64,000 bases of DNA. Origin: Phoma sp. XZ068 (Eukaryota; Ascomycota; Dothideomycetes; Pleosporales; Didymellaceae). Both the position numbers and the translations under genes were made by a program. The notes beneath the pieces were generated by a model that did no database searches, was not told the origin of the DNA, and saw only the letters and a program-made list of their open reading frames with translations. The stretch lies in assembly GCA_004835665.1 (NCBI GenBank), contig RBKR01000003.1, forward strand, positions 1,674,001-1,738,000, read 5' to 3'. Below, piece after piece: positions 1 through 10,600 of the stretch; the first letter of the stretch is position 1, and the number at the start of each line of letters is the position of its first letter.

Positions 1-228
1 GATCAGAGAGTTATTCGCACGACGCTGCAGCATGTCTGCGCGGCGGTTGAGGAAGAGGGAAGTAGGCCGCCGGGTCTGCTGGTGGTTGGTAATGCGTGCA
101 GGGTTCTCAGCAACTACACCCAGCGCTGGGTCGTGGAGGAAGGATTCCACGGGCTAGACGATCTAGGCAGCGACGGGGAGTTGCAATTGAGCAAGCTTAG
201 CGATGCCGTTGCACAGGTCGCTGCTTAA
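1..228 (+). CDS. MET1: Uroporphyrin-III C-methyltransferase (siroheme pathway), C-terminal fragment
   Basis: The frame is open from base 1 to a TAA at 226-228, so only the last 75 residues are in the window. The stretch PPGLLVVGNACRVL, followed by an EEGFHGLDD-type tail, resembles the C-terminus of fungal Met1-type uroporphyrinogen-III methyltransferases. These make precorrin-2 for siroheme, the cofactor of sulfite and nitrite reductase. The identification rests on this tail alone, because the catalytic SAM-binding domain lies outside the window. The gene runs convergently towards the next one, with 72 bp between the two stop codons. Confidence 0.6.
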   Translation, partial: DQRVIRTTLQHVCAAVEEEGSRPPGLLVVGNACRVLSNYTQRWVVEEGFHGLDDLGSDGELQLSKLSDAVAQVAA

Positions 229-300
229 TACGTCAACGACAGATAGAGACACGACTTACATCGCATCGCATTACACTACATATGATACCAATAGACATTT

Positions 301-1512
301 TCACTCCCCCTCAAACCACCACTCCTCAAACATCCCCCCAGCAAACAGACCCTCTCCCTCCTCTTTCCCCACCCCCACCCCCTCCCTAACACCCCAAACA
401 TCAAACCCCACCCCTTCCCTCCCCACCGGCCCCGTCATAGGCACATACGCCTCCCTCCCCCTACACGACCCCACCGCCTCATCCAACAGCACGAAATCCG
501 GCTCCTCAACAAGCATACTCGGATCCGTGAGCCCTTCGTGGCGGCGCACAGGGGGCGCACCCTGAATCAGACTGTACGACAGCGTTTTCCCTGGGGAGAG
601 GAAGGAGTGCAGCGTATGTGTGGATGAGGGGGTACTTGGGAAGGTGAGGGCGTGGGCGTCGAATGTGGCGAGTGTGTGGGGGATGTCCCAATTCTGTTTT
701 GTGGCGAGGATGGTGGTGAGGTTGCGGGTGCGCGCGGTGTGGGTTTGGAGGAGGGCGATGGCGGGTTGGGGGATGTAGCGTGTTGATTGACTGTTGTGTG
801 TGGACGAGGAGAAGGGCCGGAAGCCGGGTGTGTCGGCGTAGAGGAATTGTTGCCATGGTTTTAGGCCGGATGTGAAGGGGCTTGTTTTGTGGGTGCCTCC
901 TGGACCGTCGACGAGGCTGGTGGGACAGTGGATGATGGATTCGCTGTGGTTGTGTGGGCGGGCGAGGGACTTGGTGGAGAGGAGTCTGTGGAAGAGAGCG
1001 GGTGTGTCTTTGTAGTCTTTCTGGAATGTGTAGGCGGTGAGTGAGGACCGGAAAACAGAGTCGCTCTGGTAGATGTGAACTGGGGAAGCTTTTTGCCATA
1101 TGTCAAGAAGGTGGAACCATATGCTCTGCGTCAGTGCTGTGTCGGTTGCGTAGAAGTCGGCGAAGTAGTCAAGGAGAGCGGCTGCTGCTGACCAGAAGCT
1201 ATCGAGGAAGGTTTCGCTACACGGTATGACTTTGTGCGTTGAATCGAGCTGAGCTCGTCCTGGGTCGTCGAGAAGGCTGTAAATACTGCGGTAAATGACC
1301 TTGAGATCAAGCTCGTTCTCGCCCGAGATGTATCGCAGAGTCAAAACCATACCCGCGCGATCACAATCTTGGACACAGATAATTGGCGGCTCCATAGTCG
1401 GCCAGAAAGCGAGCGTGTCAAGCGAACGTTTGAAGAGAGGTAGAAGGCTCTCGTGGGTATATTGTAAAGGTCGCGCTGCGATGCCACGGTTACGGCTCGT
1501 GTACAAACACAT
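301..1512 (-). CDS. Hypothetical protein, 403 aa
   Basis: A single open frame of 403 codons begins with ATG at 1512. A second in-frame ATG lies about 40 codons in, before EPPIICVQDCD, and could be the true start. I do not recognise a family. The first two thirds look globular, with aromatic-rich helical stretches such as FLDSFWSAAAALLDYFADFY. The last 60 residues are rich in Gly, Glu and Val and probably disordered. No signal peptide or membrane segment is evident. The gene converges on the MET1 fragment and has the AT-rich tract at 1540-1860 directly upstream of its start. Confidence 0.55.
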   Translation of the reverse strand: MCLYTSRNRGIAARPLQYTHESLLPLFKRSLDTLAFWPTMEPPIICVQDCDRAGMVLTLRYISGENELDLKVIYRSIYSLLDDPGRAQLDSTHKVIPCSETFLDSFWSAAAALLDYFADFYATDTALTQSIWFHLLDIWQKASPVHIYQSDSVFRSSLTAYTFQKDYKDTPALFHRLLSTKSLARPHNHSESIIHCPTSLVDGPGGTHKTSPFTSGLKPWQQFLYADTPGFRPFSSSTHNSQSTRYIPQPAIALLQTHTARTRNLTTILATKQNWDIPHTLATFDAHALTFPSTPSSTHTLHSFLSPGKTLSYSLIQGAPPVRRHEGLTDPSMLVEEPDFVLLDEAVGSCRGREAYVPMTGPVGREGVGFDVWGVREGVGVGKEEGEGLFAGGMFEEWWFEGE

Positions 1513-1539
1513 ACTTTGTCATGTAAGTGAAAGCAAACG

Positions 1540-1860
1540 CTAACACCCCACCCTACATGCTGAGATACAAAATATACCGATACCAAAAGTATCTTATATG
1601 CTTTATAATATACAGTATAGTCTACAACATTCCTCTATACACTTCTTATAGAGGTTATATATTATCGCTTCTTGTTAAAAGGAGTACCTACTATTACTAT
1701 AGGTTTATATAAACTACTATATCTGTATATACTCCTACTAGTTGAACTACGTACAAACTTACTTATCTAGACTTGTACTACTATATAAGCTGGGTCTTGT
1801 AAGGTCTTAAATCCTAGCCTGAATTATCTTAACCCTGATTATCCATAGTTACGATCTTCA
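1540..1860. repeat. AT-rich, TA-dinucleotide-rich tract (RIP-like relic)
   Basis: Base composition drops sharply compared with its neighbours. From about 1570 to 1800 the sequence is dominated by TA, TAT and ATA steps with almost no CG and no coding potential. This looks like repeat-induced point mutation acting on an old transposon. It contains a short perfect inverted repeat at 1632-1654. I cannot identify the parent element. Confidence 0.5.
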
Positions 1861-2241
1861 AACACAACTTTCAGCAAATCGACCCGCACAAAATGCCTTG
1901 AAATCCTCTACTATTCTAGGCATACAGCTTGATGTTCGTTGGTAAGGTTGTAAGCACCAGGTTTTCTGTTTCATAACTTCTTTTTGCATATAGCATCGAA
2001 TTGGCATGTTTCGTACCTAAGCAGGAAGCCTAAATCGGGTGTGTTTTCTCAGCAAAGGCTTTGGTAGTGTTGGTATGACAATGGTAAGTCTAGCAGAGAC
2101 ATGATTCTCTACGCCTTGACGGGTAAGCGGCGGAGAAAGCCACGCGAGTAAGTAGGGGTGAGTCAACCGGGATTGCAAAATTTCGGGCTCTTGGGCGGCT
2201 AGCATGTAGAAGAGAAGAATTTAGTGGATTTGACAGTCGAG

Positions 2242-3148
2242 CTATGTTGGTATGTTCCATCGAGTTCTGAGGAGGCGGAGTACCTCAGGTAGCACAGTTG
2301 TAATGTCCTGCTCGAAAACCATGTCTCTGGGACCTAACTCACTGAGAAACTGGTGGTCTTTGTCCGGATCAATGAGAGCTAAAGAAGCTCCATACTCTCG
2401 TGTGGTGCTGACCCATTCTGCAGCTGGATATACTTTTAAGCTCGTACCAGCAGCAATCACTAGTTCAATACCCTCCTCTAACAGCCACTTGTCGATCCTC
2501 TCTAGCGCACCAGTAGCTAGCCTCTCGCCAAACCAGACAACACCCGGGCGCAATAGCTTTGTACATTTAGGACAGTGAGGAAGGTCGGATAGCGCAATCT
2601 GCAATGGACTAACGGAAGCAGACAGCAATCGCATGAACGGGAGGTCCTCTAGCTCCTGGATGTGAATGTTGTATTCGCACACGGTGCAACGAACATCCTG
2701 TAGAGCACCGTGGATGTTCAACAGCCTTGACACCGGGTGACTAGTACGCTCAAAAAGCCCTGATATGATATTAGCGCATCAGTCACACGGCACATCTGTA
2801 AGAGGGCTTTCTACCATCAACATTCTGATTAATAGTCAACCATCCGTCATGCCAGCTAGCCAGGGCCGCCAGCGCATGATGGGCAGCGTTTGGCTGGGCC
2901 CTTATTGACTTGAGTAAGCGTTCACCATAAAAGCTCCACACAGTAACTGGGTCCTCCGCAAATGCTTTAGGCGAGGCTAAGCTTTTAGAGTCAATGTTAT
3001 TCCAAAGCCCGCCTGTCCCACGCCAGGTGGCTAAACCAGATGGTGCGCTGAGACCGGCTCCTGTGAGGCAAAGTACGCGTGGAGATTTCCTCAGCAACCC
3101 TGCCAAAGCTAGGCAAGCAGGATTATCTTCACTGCTGACTGCGTACAT
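2242..3148 (-). CDS. NAD-dependent protein deacylase, sirtuin class III (SIRT5-like)
   Basis: Two exons, 3148-2815 and 2759-2242, are separated by a 55-nt GT-AG intron (2814-2760) and give 283 aa. Splicing restores NQNVDGLFERTSH, the conserved NAD-binding loop. Other motifs are GAGLSAPSGL near residue 30, the catalytic-site RLLNIHGAL, and two zinc-binding CxxC pairs (CTVC, CPKC). A Tyr74-x-x-Arg77 pair in SFYGER matches the succinyl/malonyl-lysine selectivity motif of SIRT5. The enzyme probably removes acyl groups from lysines using NAD+. No clear mitochondrial presequence is seen with this start. It is divergent from the DUF7770-like gene. Confidence 0.85.
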
Positions 3149-3595
3149 CGAGAGTCGGTATACAAGATTGAGTATGGACGCAGGGAATGCAAAGTTGTCG
3201 TGGCATTGGTATCAGGAGAGTGCCCGACGAAGCGCTGGCAACGTATAGATGCATACGCAGTTGAGCACGTACCATCGGGGAAGCGGTATAGCCATGGTTG
3301 CCACTCTAAGTCAGCTTGAAGGCTATCCTGCTACTAGCTCATGCCAAGGGCGCGTGGAGCAGACAATTGTGATTTTGTGGTATGTTCATGGGTCGGAATG
3401 TCGGAATCCTGGAAGAGCAAATGCACCCCTCTTGATCGAGTGTCAACATTGCATGACCTTCCCCGCCAGCCTGTCTCTCCATTAGGCTAGTGGGCGTTCC
3501 GGCCTGTATATATCACCTCTCAGCAGTCTTCAAGTTAGGCAATTTCTAAGTTATTCACAACTATCTATCGAACCGCGTTATCAAGCTGAATTACC

Positions 3596-4157
3596 ATGTC
3601 GGAGTCTTTGAGCCACGTCAAACACATTGTCACAGGGAGACGAAAACATTGCGGCATTCCGAGATTCGGTATCTACTTTCTACATAGTACGTGTAACTGG
3701 GAGACATCCAAACGGGATGAGCGACAATCACGTTTCAGTATTCCTTCCGATCGCAGGGACTCAAGAGGCAGTTCGACTGAATATGACTACGGGTCAGGAT
3801 AACCCAACAGGAATCTTGGTCTGGTCTCAAGAGCCTTACCAGCTCTCGAACTCTCGGATCACGTATTACGAGTATCAACTGCGCTATACTATGCAAATTA
3901 GTGCGCTTTATGCCTGGATCCGTACCTGGGGGCTACAAAGATATGTTTTCTCTGGTAGTGGCTCTGGTTGCCGTTACTGGGTGTGAGTTAGATGTGCTCT
4001 GCGAAAAAGTCTGTTAACATCGCACAGCTACATCCTTCTACTCAAATTAAAAGAGATAGGGTGCTTAGACGACGGCTGGCCCCAGGACAAGCTATCATGG
4101 CAATACTCTCGAGAGGCTCGCGGCGCTCGTGCCCGTGCGCATTACATCGTTATGTAA
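3596..4157 (+). CDS. DUF7770-like protein, 5' end unresolved (possible frameshift)
   Basis: The coding frame carries DNHVSVFLPI, then VRLNM and GSGCRYWV, which resemble the DUF7770 family as I recall it. A 45-nt intron (3983-4027, gtgagt to cacag) joins this to an exon that ends with TAA at 4155-4157. The only upstream ATG (3596) is in a different frame from the conserved part, and the conserved frame has a stop at 3609 with no ATG until 3717. Either a 5' exon is missed, or a one-base indel broke the gene. A canonical gtaagt at the end suggests a further small exon. The function of the family is unknown. Confidence 0.45.
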
Positions 4158-4476
4158 GTAGGGGCTGTTGGGTGCAACTTGTCACATTTGTGAAGATCGC
4201 AGCGCCATCACAATAAATAAGGAACAACACTGCCAGTGATATGAGTACAGCATCCATGCTATCACATGATAATTTACTTAATTGTGAGCCCGCCCATTGT
4301 TCCTCCATGATTTCATCAACGCCTTGCGGTTTCCCCTACAAATCAAGGTCGTAAGGGTTGCTTGCTACTACATTTCGCTAAGCTTAACGACGTAAAGCCA
4401 CAAGGTAGATGCCCAAGAGGTCAGAACGGTGATCGTGTCCCAGCACGGAGGGTGTCCCATTGCCTAGGGAGGGAAG
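4158..4476. other. Convergent intergenic spacer
   Basis: This lies between the 3' ends of the DUF7770-like gene and ATG29. I see no open frame of substance and no RNA gene. Confidence 0.5.
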
Positions 4477-5789
4477 TTACTGCTTCCACGCATGAGACAT
4501 TCGACTGAGTGTGCTCATCCTCCCATGCTGCATATTACTGAGCAAAGCTTCCTCCAACGCCGACTGGCTAATGCCTGCATCTGTGGAAGTCAGCTTTGTC
4601 CATATCTGTTAGATTGAGCCTACGTACCATCAATGTCACTGAAGCTGCTACCCATGCTTGGTGTGCCTTCGCTCCCTTCCTTACGCCTCAGTGCTTGCGC
4701 TCTTGGACTTCCAAGGTTCGCCATGGCAGCGCGGTGGTTGAAGTTGGGGCTCACAGGACTCTTTGCAGCCGCTTGAGGACCAGAAGGGGCGTCGCTAGCA
4801 GAAGCAGAGCTCGTCATGGAGGAAGCCGTCTCGGTCGTTATCTGAGACTGCGGACTGGTTTGCTTTGCTGCTGTGCCGCTCTTCTGCCGATATACAAGTC
4901 GGGTCTTCTGCTCGGGTTGGCTCGGCCTCGATGCACCGGGCGCTCGCCTTGCGGCGGATGCAAAAGGGAGCATGTTGTTGACCTGTGAGCCTATGTCGTC
5001 CCCTTCCTGCGTGCCGTCGCCTTCTGCGAACGGGGCCAGCTCACGCGGTCGTTTCTGCTGGAAGCGCGGCGGCCTCTTGAACAGCTGGCTACGATGAGCT
5101 GGATGGTCCGCGTCGGACAGTGAAGATGAACTCGACGAGGACGAGGCTGGGATCTCTGGAGAATCTGGTGGTTCCTGGGGCGCTGCATGAGTAGCGGTCC
5201 CCGGAGAGAGAGACCGATCATTTCTTGTAGGCCTAACAAGGTTGGGCCTCTGGTTTGATCGTGCCGATAATGTGCGAGATGGTACCTGCTGAGTCTGGGC
5301 ACGAGATTGCGTGATGGTTGTTGTAGAAGGCGTCCTCGTCAAGGCTGGGCCAGGCTCGATTGCCTCTTGCATTCCGAGGCTTGGGCTGTTCCTGTGCCCG
5401 CCAGATAAAGCAGAGCTCGTTCGTGGAGGTCCAGCACCACCACTTCCACCTCTTTGCATCGCATAACCACCGACGGGAGTAAGAGTGCTCCCGCCCCCAG
5501 ATGCTGCGGGTGCCGTAACGGTAGAGCCGCTAACCTTCTTCATTTGGTTCCGGACATGCTCAAAATGTCGTTCATACAGCCATGCAGCTTGCTGGAGTAG
5601 GAATGTAGGAGGTACATGGAACTTGGATGCTAGTTCCACCCAGTTGAGGTCGCTCGTCTTAGAGGACTTGGAGATTACCTTCCATAGTTGACGGTCCTTC
5701 TCAGCATCCCATTGCGCCTGTGGTGGGTCTACAAAGTTACCGCGTGGGAAAGGAAGCCTTATCAAGGCTGTGAATTGAGTTGAAGCCAT
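4477..5789 (-). CDS. ATG29: Autophagy-related protein 29
   Basis: Exon 1 is 5789-4628, a 47-nt intron follows (4627-4581), and exon 2 is 4580-4477, giving 421 aa. The first 85 residues carry the Atg29 domain (IRLPFPRGNFVDPP, then FLLQQAAWLYERHFEHVR). Atg29 works with Atg17 and Atg31 at the phagophore assembly site to organise the Atg1 kinase complex. The middle is a long Ser/Pro-rich disordered region with poly-Ser. The spliced C-terminus, QSALEEALLSNMQHG, is a conserved tail motif of filamentous-fungal Atg29 and supports the second exon. The gene is divergent from ADE1. Confidence 0.9.
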
Positions 5790-6192
5790 CGAAGCAGTGT
5801 CAAAGTGATGCAGTTGCTGGTGTAAGGCAGATGCGATGGACGTGTGGTCGCGAGGCTAGACCGTTTGGGAAGCGCGTGAACCAATGTACGCGCAGACACC
5901 GAGGCTTCGACAAGTAAGGAGCAGGAATATCAACTTCCTCAGTAATTATTTCCTGTTCCAAAGCCGCGGGTCGTCTGGGTGTACTTCCCCATTCAAGTCC
6001 GGTGGCGTCTCCAAGGGAAGTCTACTGGGAAAGCTTAGCGTGGAGATAGGTTCATTGTTCTTGACTTGAATGATCTGCGGGGCAGACCCCTGCCCCACCC
6101 TAGCGTCACGTCACGCAGGCACAAAATACTCAACACCAAGTTGGGCAATTGGATGAGTCGCACAACTTCGACACAACAACGAATTGCCTAAC
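5790..6192. promoter_or_regulatory. Divergent promoter region, ATG29 / ADE1
   Basis: 403 bp separate the two start codons. The region must hold both promoters. I do not see a convincing TATA box or a named operator. Confidence 0.45.
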
Positions 6193-7237
6193 ATGTCGGA
6201 AACAGTAACCACCATTGATATCCAGGGTAAGCTGCCTAAGGTGGCATCTGGCAAAGTCCGCGACCTGTTTGCAGTGGACGATGACACATTGCTCTTCGTT
6301 GCCAGCGACCGTATATCGGCGTACGATGTAATCATGGAGAATGTGAGTAAAATGGAATCAGACAACAGTCAAGATCTCATTTACATGAGGCGTTTGTTCA
6401 CACATGGTCGAAACTAATGCATCGACAGGGCATTCCAGGAAAAGGTGCCCTTCTTACTGCCATGAGGTACCAATCACCAAAGGAAAAAAACAGTGTGAAC
6501 CCAATATTAACAACATATCCAGCATCTACTGGTTCAACTACCTCCCCCAGCACGTCCCCGGCCTGAAAACCCACTACATCAGCAACACCCTCCCCAGCCC
6601 CATCTCATCCCTAACCACCTTCCAAGACCGTTCCATGCAAGTCCGACGTCTGCGCATCATCCCCATCGAGTCCATTGTGCGCGGCTACATCACCGGCTCC
6701 GGATGGTCCGAGTACAAGAAATCCGGCACCGTCAACGGCATCCGCCTCCCTGCGGGACTAATCGAAGGCCAGAAGCTCCCCCAGGCACTCTGGACACCCA
6801 GCACCAAAGCCGAGCTGGGCGACAAGGACGAGAACATTTCGCCCGAGAAGGCGCGCGAGATCATCGCGAACCCCAAGATTGCTGCGCGCGTTGAAGAGCT
6901 CAGTCTGCAGATCTACGAGGCGGCTGCTAAGCGCGCCGAGTCCGTGGGCATTGTGCTTGCGGACACCAAGTTTGAGTTTGGGCTCGATGAGAAGGATGAG
7001 GTGGTCTTGGTTGATGAGGTGCTTACGCCGGATAGCAGCCGTTTCTGGCCCAAGGATACGTGGGAGCAGAACCTGGGCAAGGCGCAGCCAAGCTTCGACA
7101 AGCAGTTTTTGCGCGACTGGTTGACGAGCAATGGGTTGAAGGGTAAGGAGGGAGTGAAGGTACCGGAGGATGTTGTGCAGCAGACGGCAGCAAAGTACAG
7201 GGAGGCTTATGAGAAGATCACTGGAGCGTCCGCGTAA
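6193..7237 (+). CDS. ADE1: Phosphoribosylaminoimidazole-succinocarboxamide synthase (SAICAR synthetase)
   Basis: Three exons, 6193-6342, 6429-6466 and 6523-7237, give 300 aa, the usual fungal length. The enzyme ligates aspartate to CAIR with ATP in purine biosynthesis. Visible signatures are the N-terminal GKVRDLF, the DRISAYDVIMENGIPGKG stretch rebuilt by splicing, the substrate-binding RGYITGSGWSEY, and the C-terminal VDEVLTPDSSRFW. The 38-nt middle exon (GIPGKGALLTAM) is short but clearly conserved. The start is the ATG at 6193; a TTG codon three residues upstream is not needed. Confidence 0.95.
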
Positions 7238-7626
7238 AGGTCTCTGAGGAGACGGCTGCGTGAGCATGGACATGAAACTTGAAGGGCGATGATTATTTCA
7301 TGTGCCTTTTGGCTTCTTGATCTACCGTAAATACTGCGTGCTATATGCAAAGAAGCAAAAAGCCTCCACTTCCCCCGTCTTCAGCGGAATTGCTGAGACC
7401 ATGTTCCACTGTACCGAAATTCGTATATATACAACTGCATAATGCTGGTTGGTCAAAACACCCAACGCCGTTGTAATGCAGGCATGTCATGAGGAGCTTA
7501 CTAAAAATCAACGCCACCGCTACGCTGCATGCATGTGAACCCAAATACCTTAAACGTAACGAACATAAGAAAGGCTATAATAGACGTGATGATGTAAGAA
7601 GGAATTGAAGAAATACCAAAGATTGG
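7238..7626. other. Convergent spacer between ADE1 and MED12
   Basis: 389 bp, presumably holding both 3' UTRs. No gene is visible. Confidence 0.5.
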
Positions 7627-10600
7627 TCAGGCTCTTCTGGCACCGAACAAGCTCAGGCTGATCGCTGTCTCGTTTGCGTTTGGGTTTCCGGAGCTTTCGG
7701 CCAAGATCTCCCATCTTGGTTGCGCATACGGGAACTGTCTTATTTCTTTCGCTTGTGCAGCTGGCAGCTTGATGGCCGCGGCCCCGGACCCACCCGCAGC
7801 AGGGGTAGGGCGCTGAGACTGGACCGGCGACGGCTGGGTGGCTCGCTGCTGCGCAAGGCTCTGCATATGTTGCATATGTTGCATTTGTTGCAGTGGTGTG
7901 GGAGTCGGTTGATTCGAGGGGTTCCGTTGCAGTTGCGCAGGGAGCATCTTGTTCTGTGGGTGGGTATGTTGTGGGTGGGTATGTTGTGGATACTGAGGAT
8001 AGCTTCGCATTTGCTGTGCCTGCTGCGCTTGCATTTGTTGCTGGCGTTGTTGCTGTTGATTGAAGTATCGTTGTTGAGGCGTCGGTGCACCTGAACCTGG
8101 CAGTTGCGGATTTTGAAACTGGTTCTGTACAGGGACAGGAGTCTGTGTTTGGGAGGGTGCAAGGTTTTGAGCGGGTTGCGGTTGGTTCACAGGCTTGGTC
8201 AACACAAGCCAGCCATCGATCGGTACCGTAGCGCCTACGATAAAAGAACATCGAGGGTCATCCATGCAGGTGGTACTTTCGGCACGAGCGAGCTGGATGC
8301 GGACATCGTCGGACAAAAGATCGGACAGAACGACAGCTACGTCGAAGATGTGCTCGGCAATCCGTGGATAGATCTCAAGGACTGGATGAACAATCAATGA
8401 CTTCAGAGCAATCATCAGGGCGGTCTGATGCTGATGCGTTGCGTTCCGTACAAGGGAAGTGCTGTGCGAGACGAGCACTCGAAATAGCGCGTTTGTCCTA
8501 CCGGCGGTTAGCGAAGCCTTGTGATGGCAGATACTGGGCATACCATGTGTACAAGTCTGACACTGCCAAGTTGTCATCATGACTTGGTGGCTGTCCGTTA
8601 CCACTCAGAGCAGTAAGGGCTAGGGCTACGCCCTTGAACCTATCAATAAGTGCCAATAACATCGCCGATCGATCGATCGCGTCTGGATCATCCCCCGCAG
8701 TCAGGTCGATAACTGCAAGATACTTCTGGACCAACGCTGGTGATGTCTGGCCCAGGCCTTGTGAATCGTACGGCAGCGCAGTGAGGAAGGATGATGCGTC
8801 GATGATTTCGCGTTCGGCGTGTTGTCGTATCTATGCAACATGAGTACAGCTTCGGTTAAGTGTAACTATCTACGTACCTTGTCGGTAAGAGCGTTGTCCA
8901 AGGTGGCCAGAAGCTCTAACCCGGATGGCTGGTCCTTCTCCAAGGCTGACTTGATGGCATTTAGAAGTGCGGCAGAAAGACCTTCGGATGATTGCTCTGT
9001 AGATGTTGAATCCGCTTCGAAGATTTGCTGAATCATGGACCTGCAAAAGGGCATAGATAATTCGCTAGCGATGTCGAAGATTGCGAGTATCTGCTGTTCT
9101 GCGCTTCTCGTACCTAGACCTGAGATTTGAGTTAGCCTGGAAGCACACAGGTGCATGGTTCGGGAATGTTTACCAAGGTGACCGTTAGGGTCCAATAACT
9201 GCCCGAATGAGCGTTTGAGGTACTGTCTCTTCAATCCTCCGTTCGAGTTTACGGTGCTGAGGCTGGATAGCGAAGCCACATCAACAAGGGTATGATGTTT
9301 CAGAACAGCAAGCACTGGACGGCCGGACAACAGATTGCATAGTTGTTGTTCAACCTTGTGTGTTGGCAAGCATGTGCCAAGGTCAATGAGTTCGTTGATG
9401 AATAGGACCACACGTGCATCTGCTCCATAGCACAGGTTGTGTTGCTCGAGTCGGTAACGATACCTGTCTTGCGGCGACCACGTGCCCGCTACGACATCTG
9501 AAGGCAGGAGGCTTTGCAGTCCTTCCAGAGCGACGTAAAAGGCCATCTCGGGCTGTCCAGGTGCTGTCTTGCTCACATAAGCTCGCAGACTATCCAAGAA
9601 GCCAGACAAAGGCATACAGCCTGATCCCACAAGGGTGGGTAAAGCAAGAAACAGAACCTCGACTTGATGGTTCAGCAAGCAAAGGTTCACCCACTCGTTC
9701 AGGACCACATCGAAAGTCGAATCGTCGAAGCTGCGCAGACGATAGAACCAACTGGAGTAGCTATCTGACTGCAAGAGACCCTTGCTGACACAGTCTTGTA
9801 GGCTGCTAGTGATTTTACGTAGCACACGAGCCATGACCTGCTGATCCATACTATTGCCGCTTGAAAGTATGCGCTCGATTTCGTCTTCGGGGCTGGATGA
9901 GATGTTATACATCACCTCACCCATGTTATCAGATGCTGGAGAGCAGGCGGCCATCGAGTTCTTCTGGTCCAGTCGGCTCAGGTCGTAATTCAGTAGCTGC
10001 AGCAGCGAGTGATCCAGTTGCAGTGTTCGTGTTAGATTGGTGAGGCTAAGCAGCAGTTCGCGTTCAGGAAATCTGATGGTTCGAATTGCTGCGTACCTTG
10101 TCACCACTCGCCCAAATAGGGAGTCGAAGGCGCCGATGGCACGAAAAGCTTTCAGGTGGTAATGCATCGTATCTGTGACAGAGGCGAGTACACTTGGGTC
10201 CAATGATGAAGTTACAATATTGACGACATCTGCAAGTAGGGAGAGATCTTCAAACTGCTCGAGGTAAGACCGAACGGTGTGGAATTCCTGCGGTGTGATC
10301 AAGGACACAGCAGCAGTCTCCTCGACAGCAGGGTCTTTGGTCGGTACGCTGAACACATTTAGTATCATGCAAGCACAGTGAGGTGGTATAGCTTACTGTT
10401 CGTTGACTTCAGCATATCGAGCGACTTGTTGACGGAGCCAAATGCCAAGCTCGATCCTGACTGTAGATCCAAGCTTGCCAATGTCGAGCTTAGGATGGTC
10501 TAACCCTGAATAGCCTATGCCGCACAATGCTGGCATTTGCTGCGAGATGACGACCTTGGCATCGCTCAAGATGCGTTCTTCCCAGTCTGCGGACTGAGCC

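Noticed and set aside
203..565. Plus-strand frame rich in Ser, Thr and Pro over the 3' end of the 403-aa gene
   Set aside because: It is antisense to a GC-biased C-terminus, overlaps the MET1 end and has no recognisable content.
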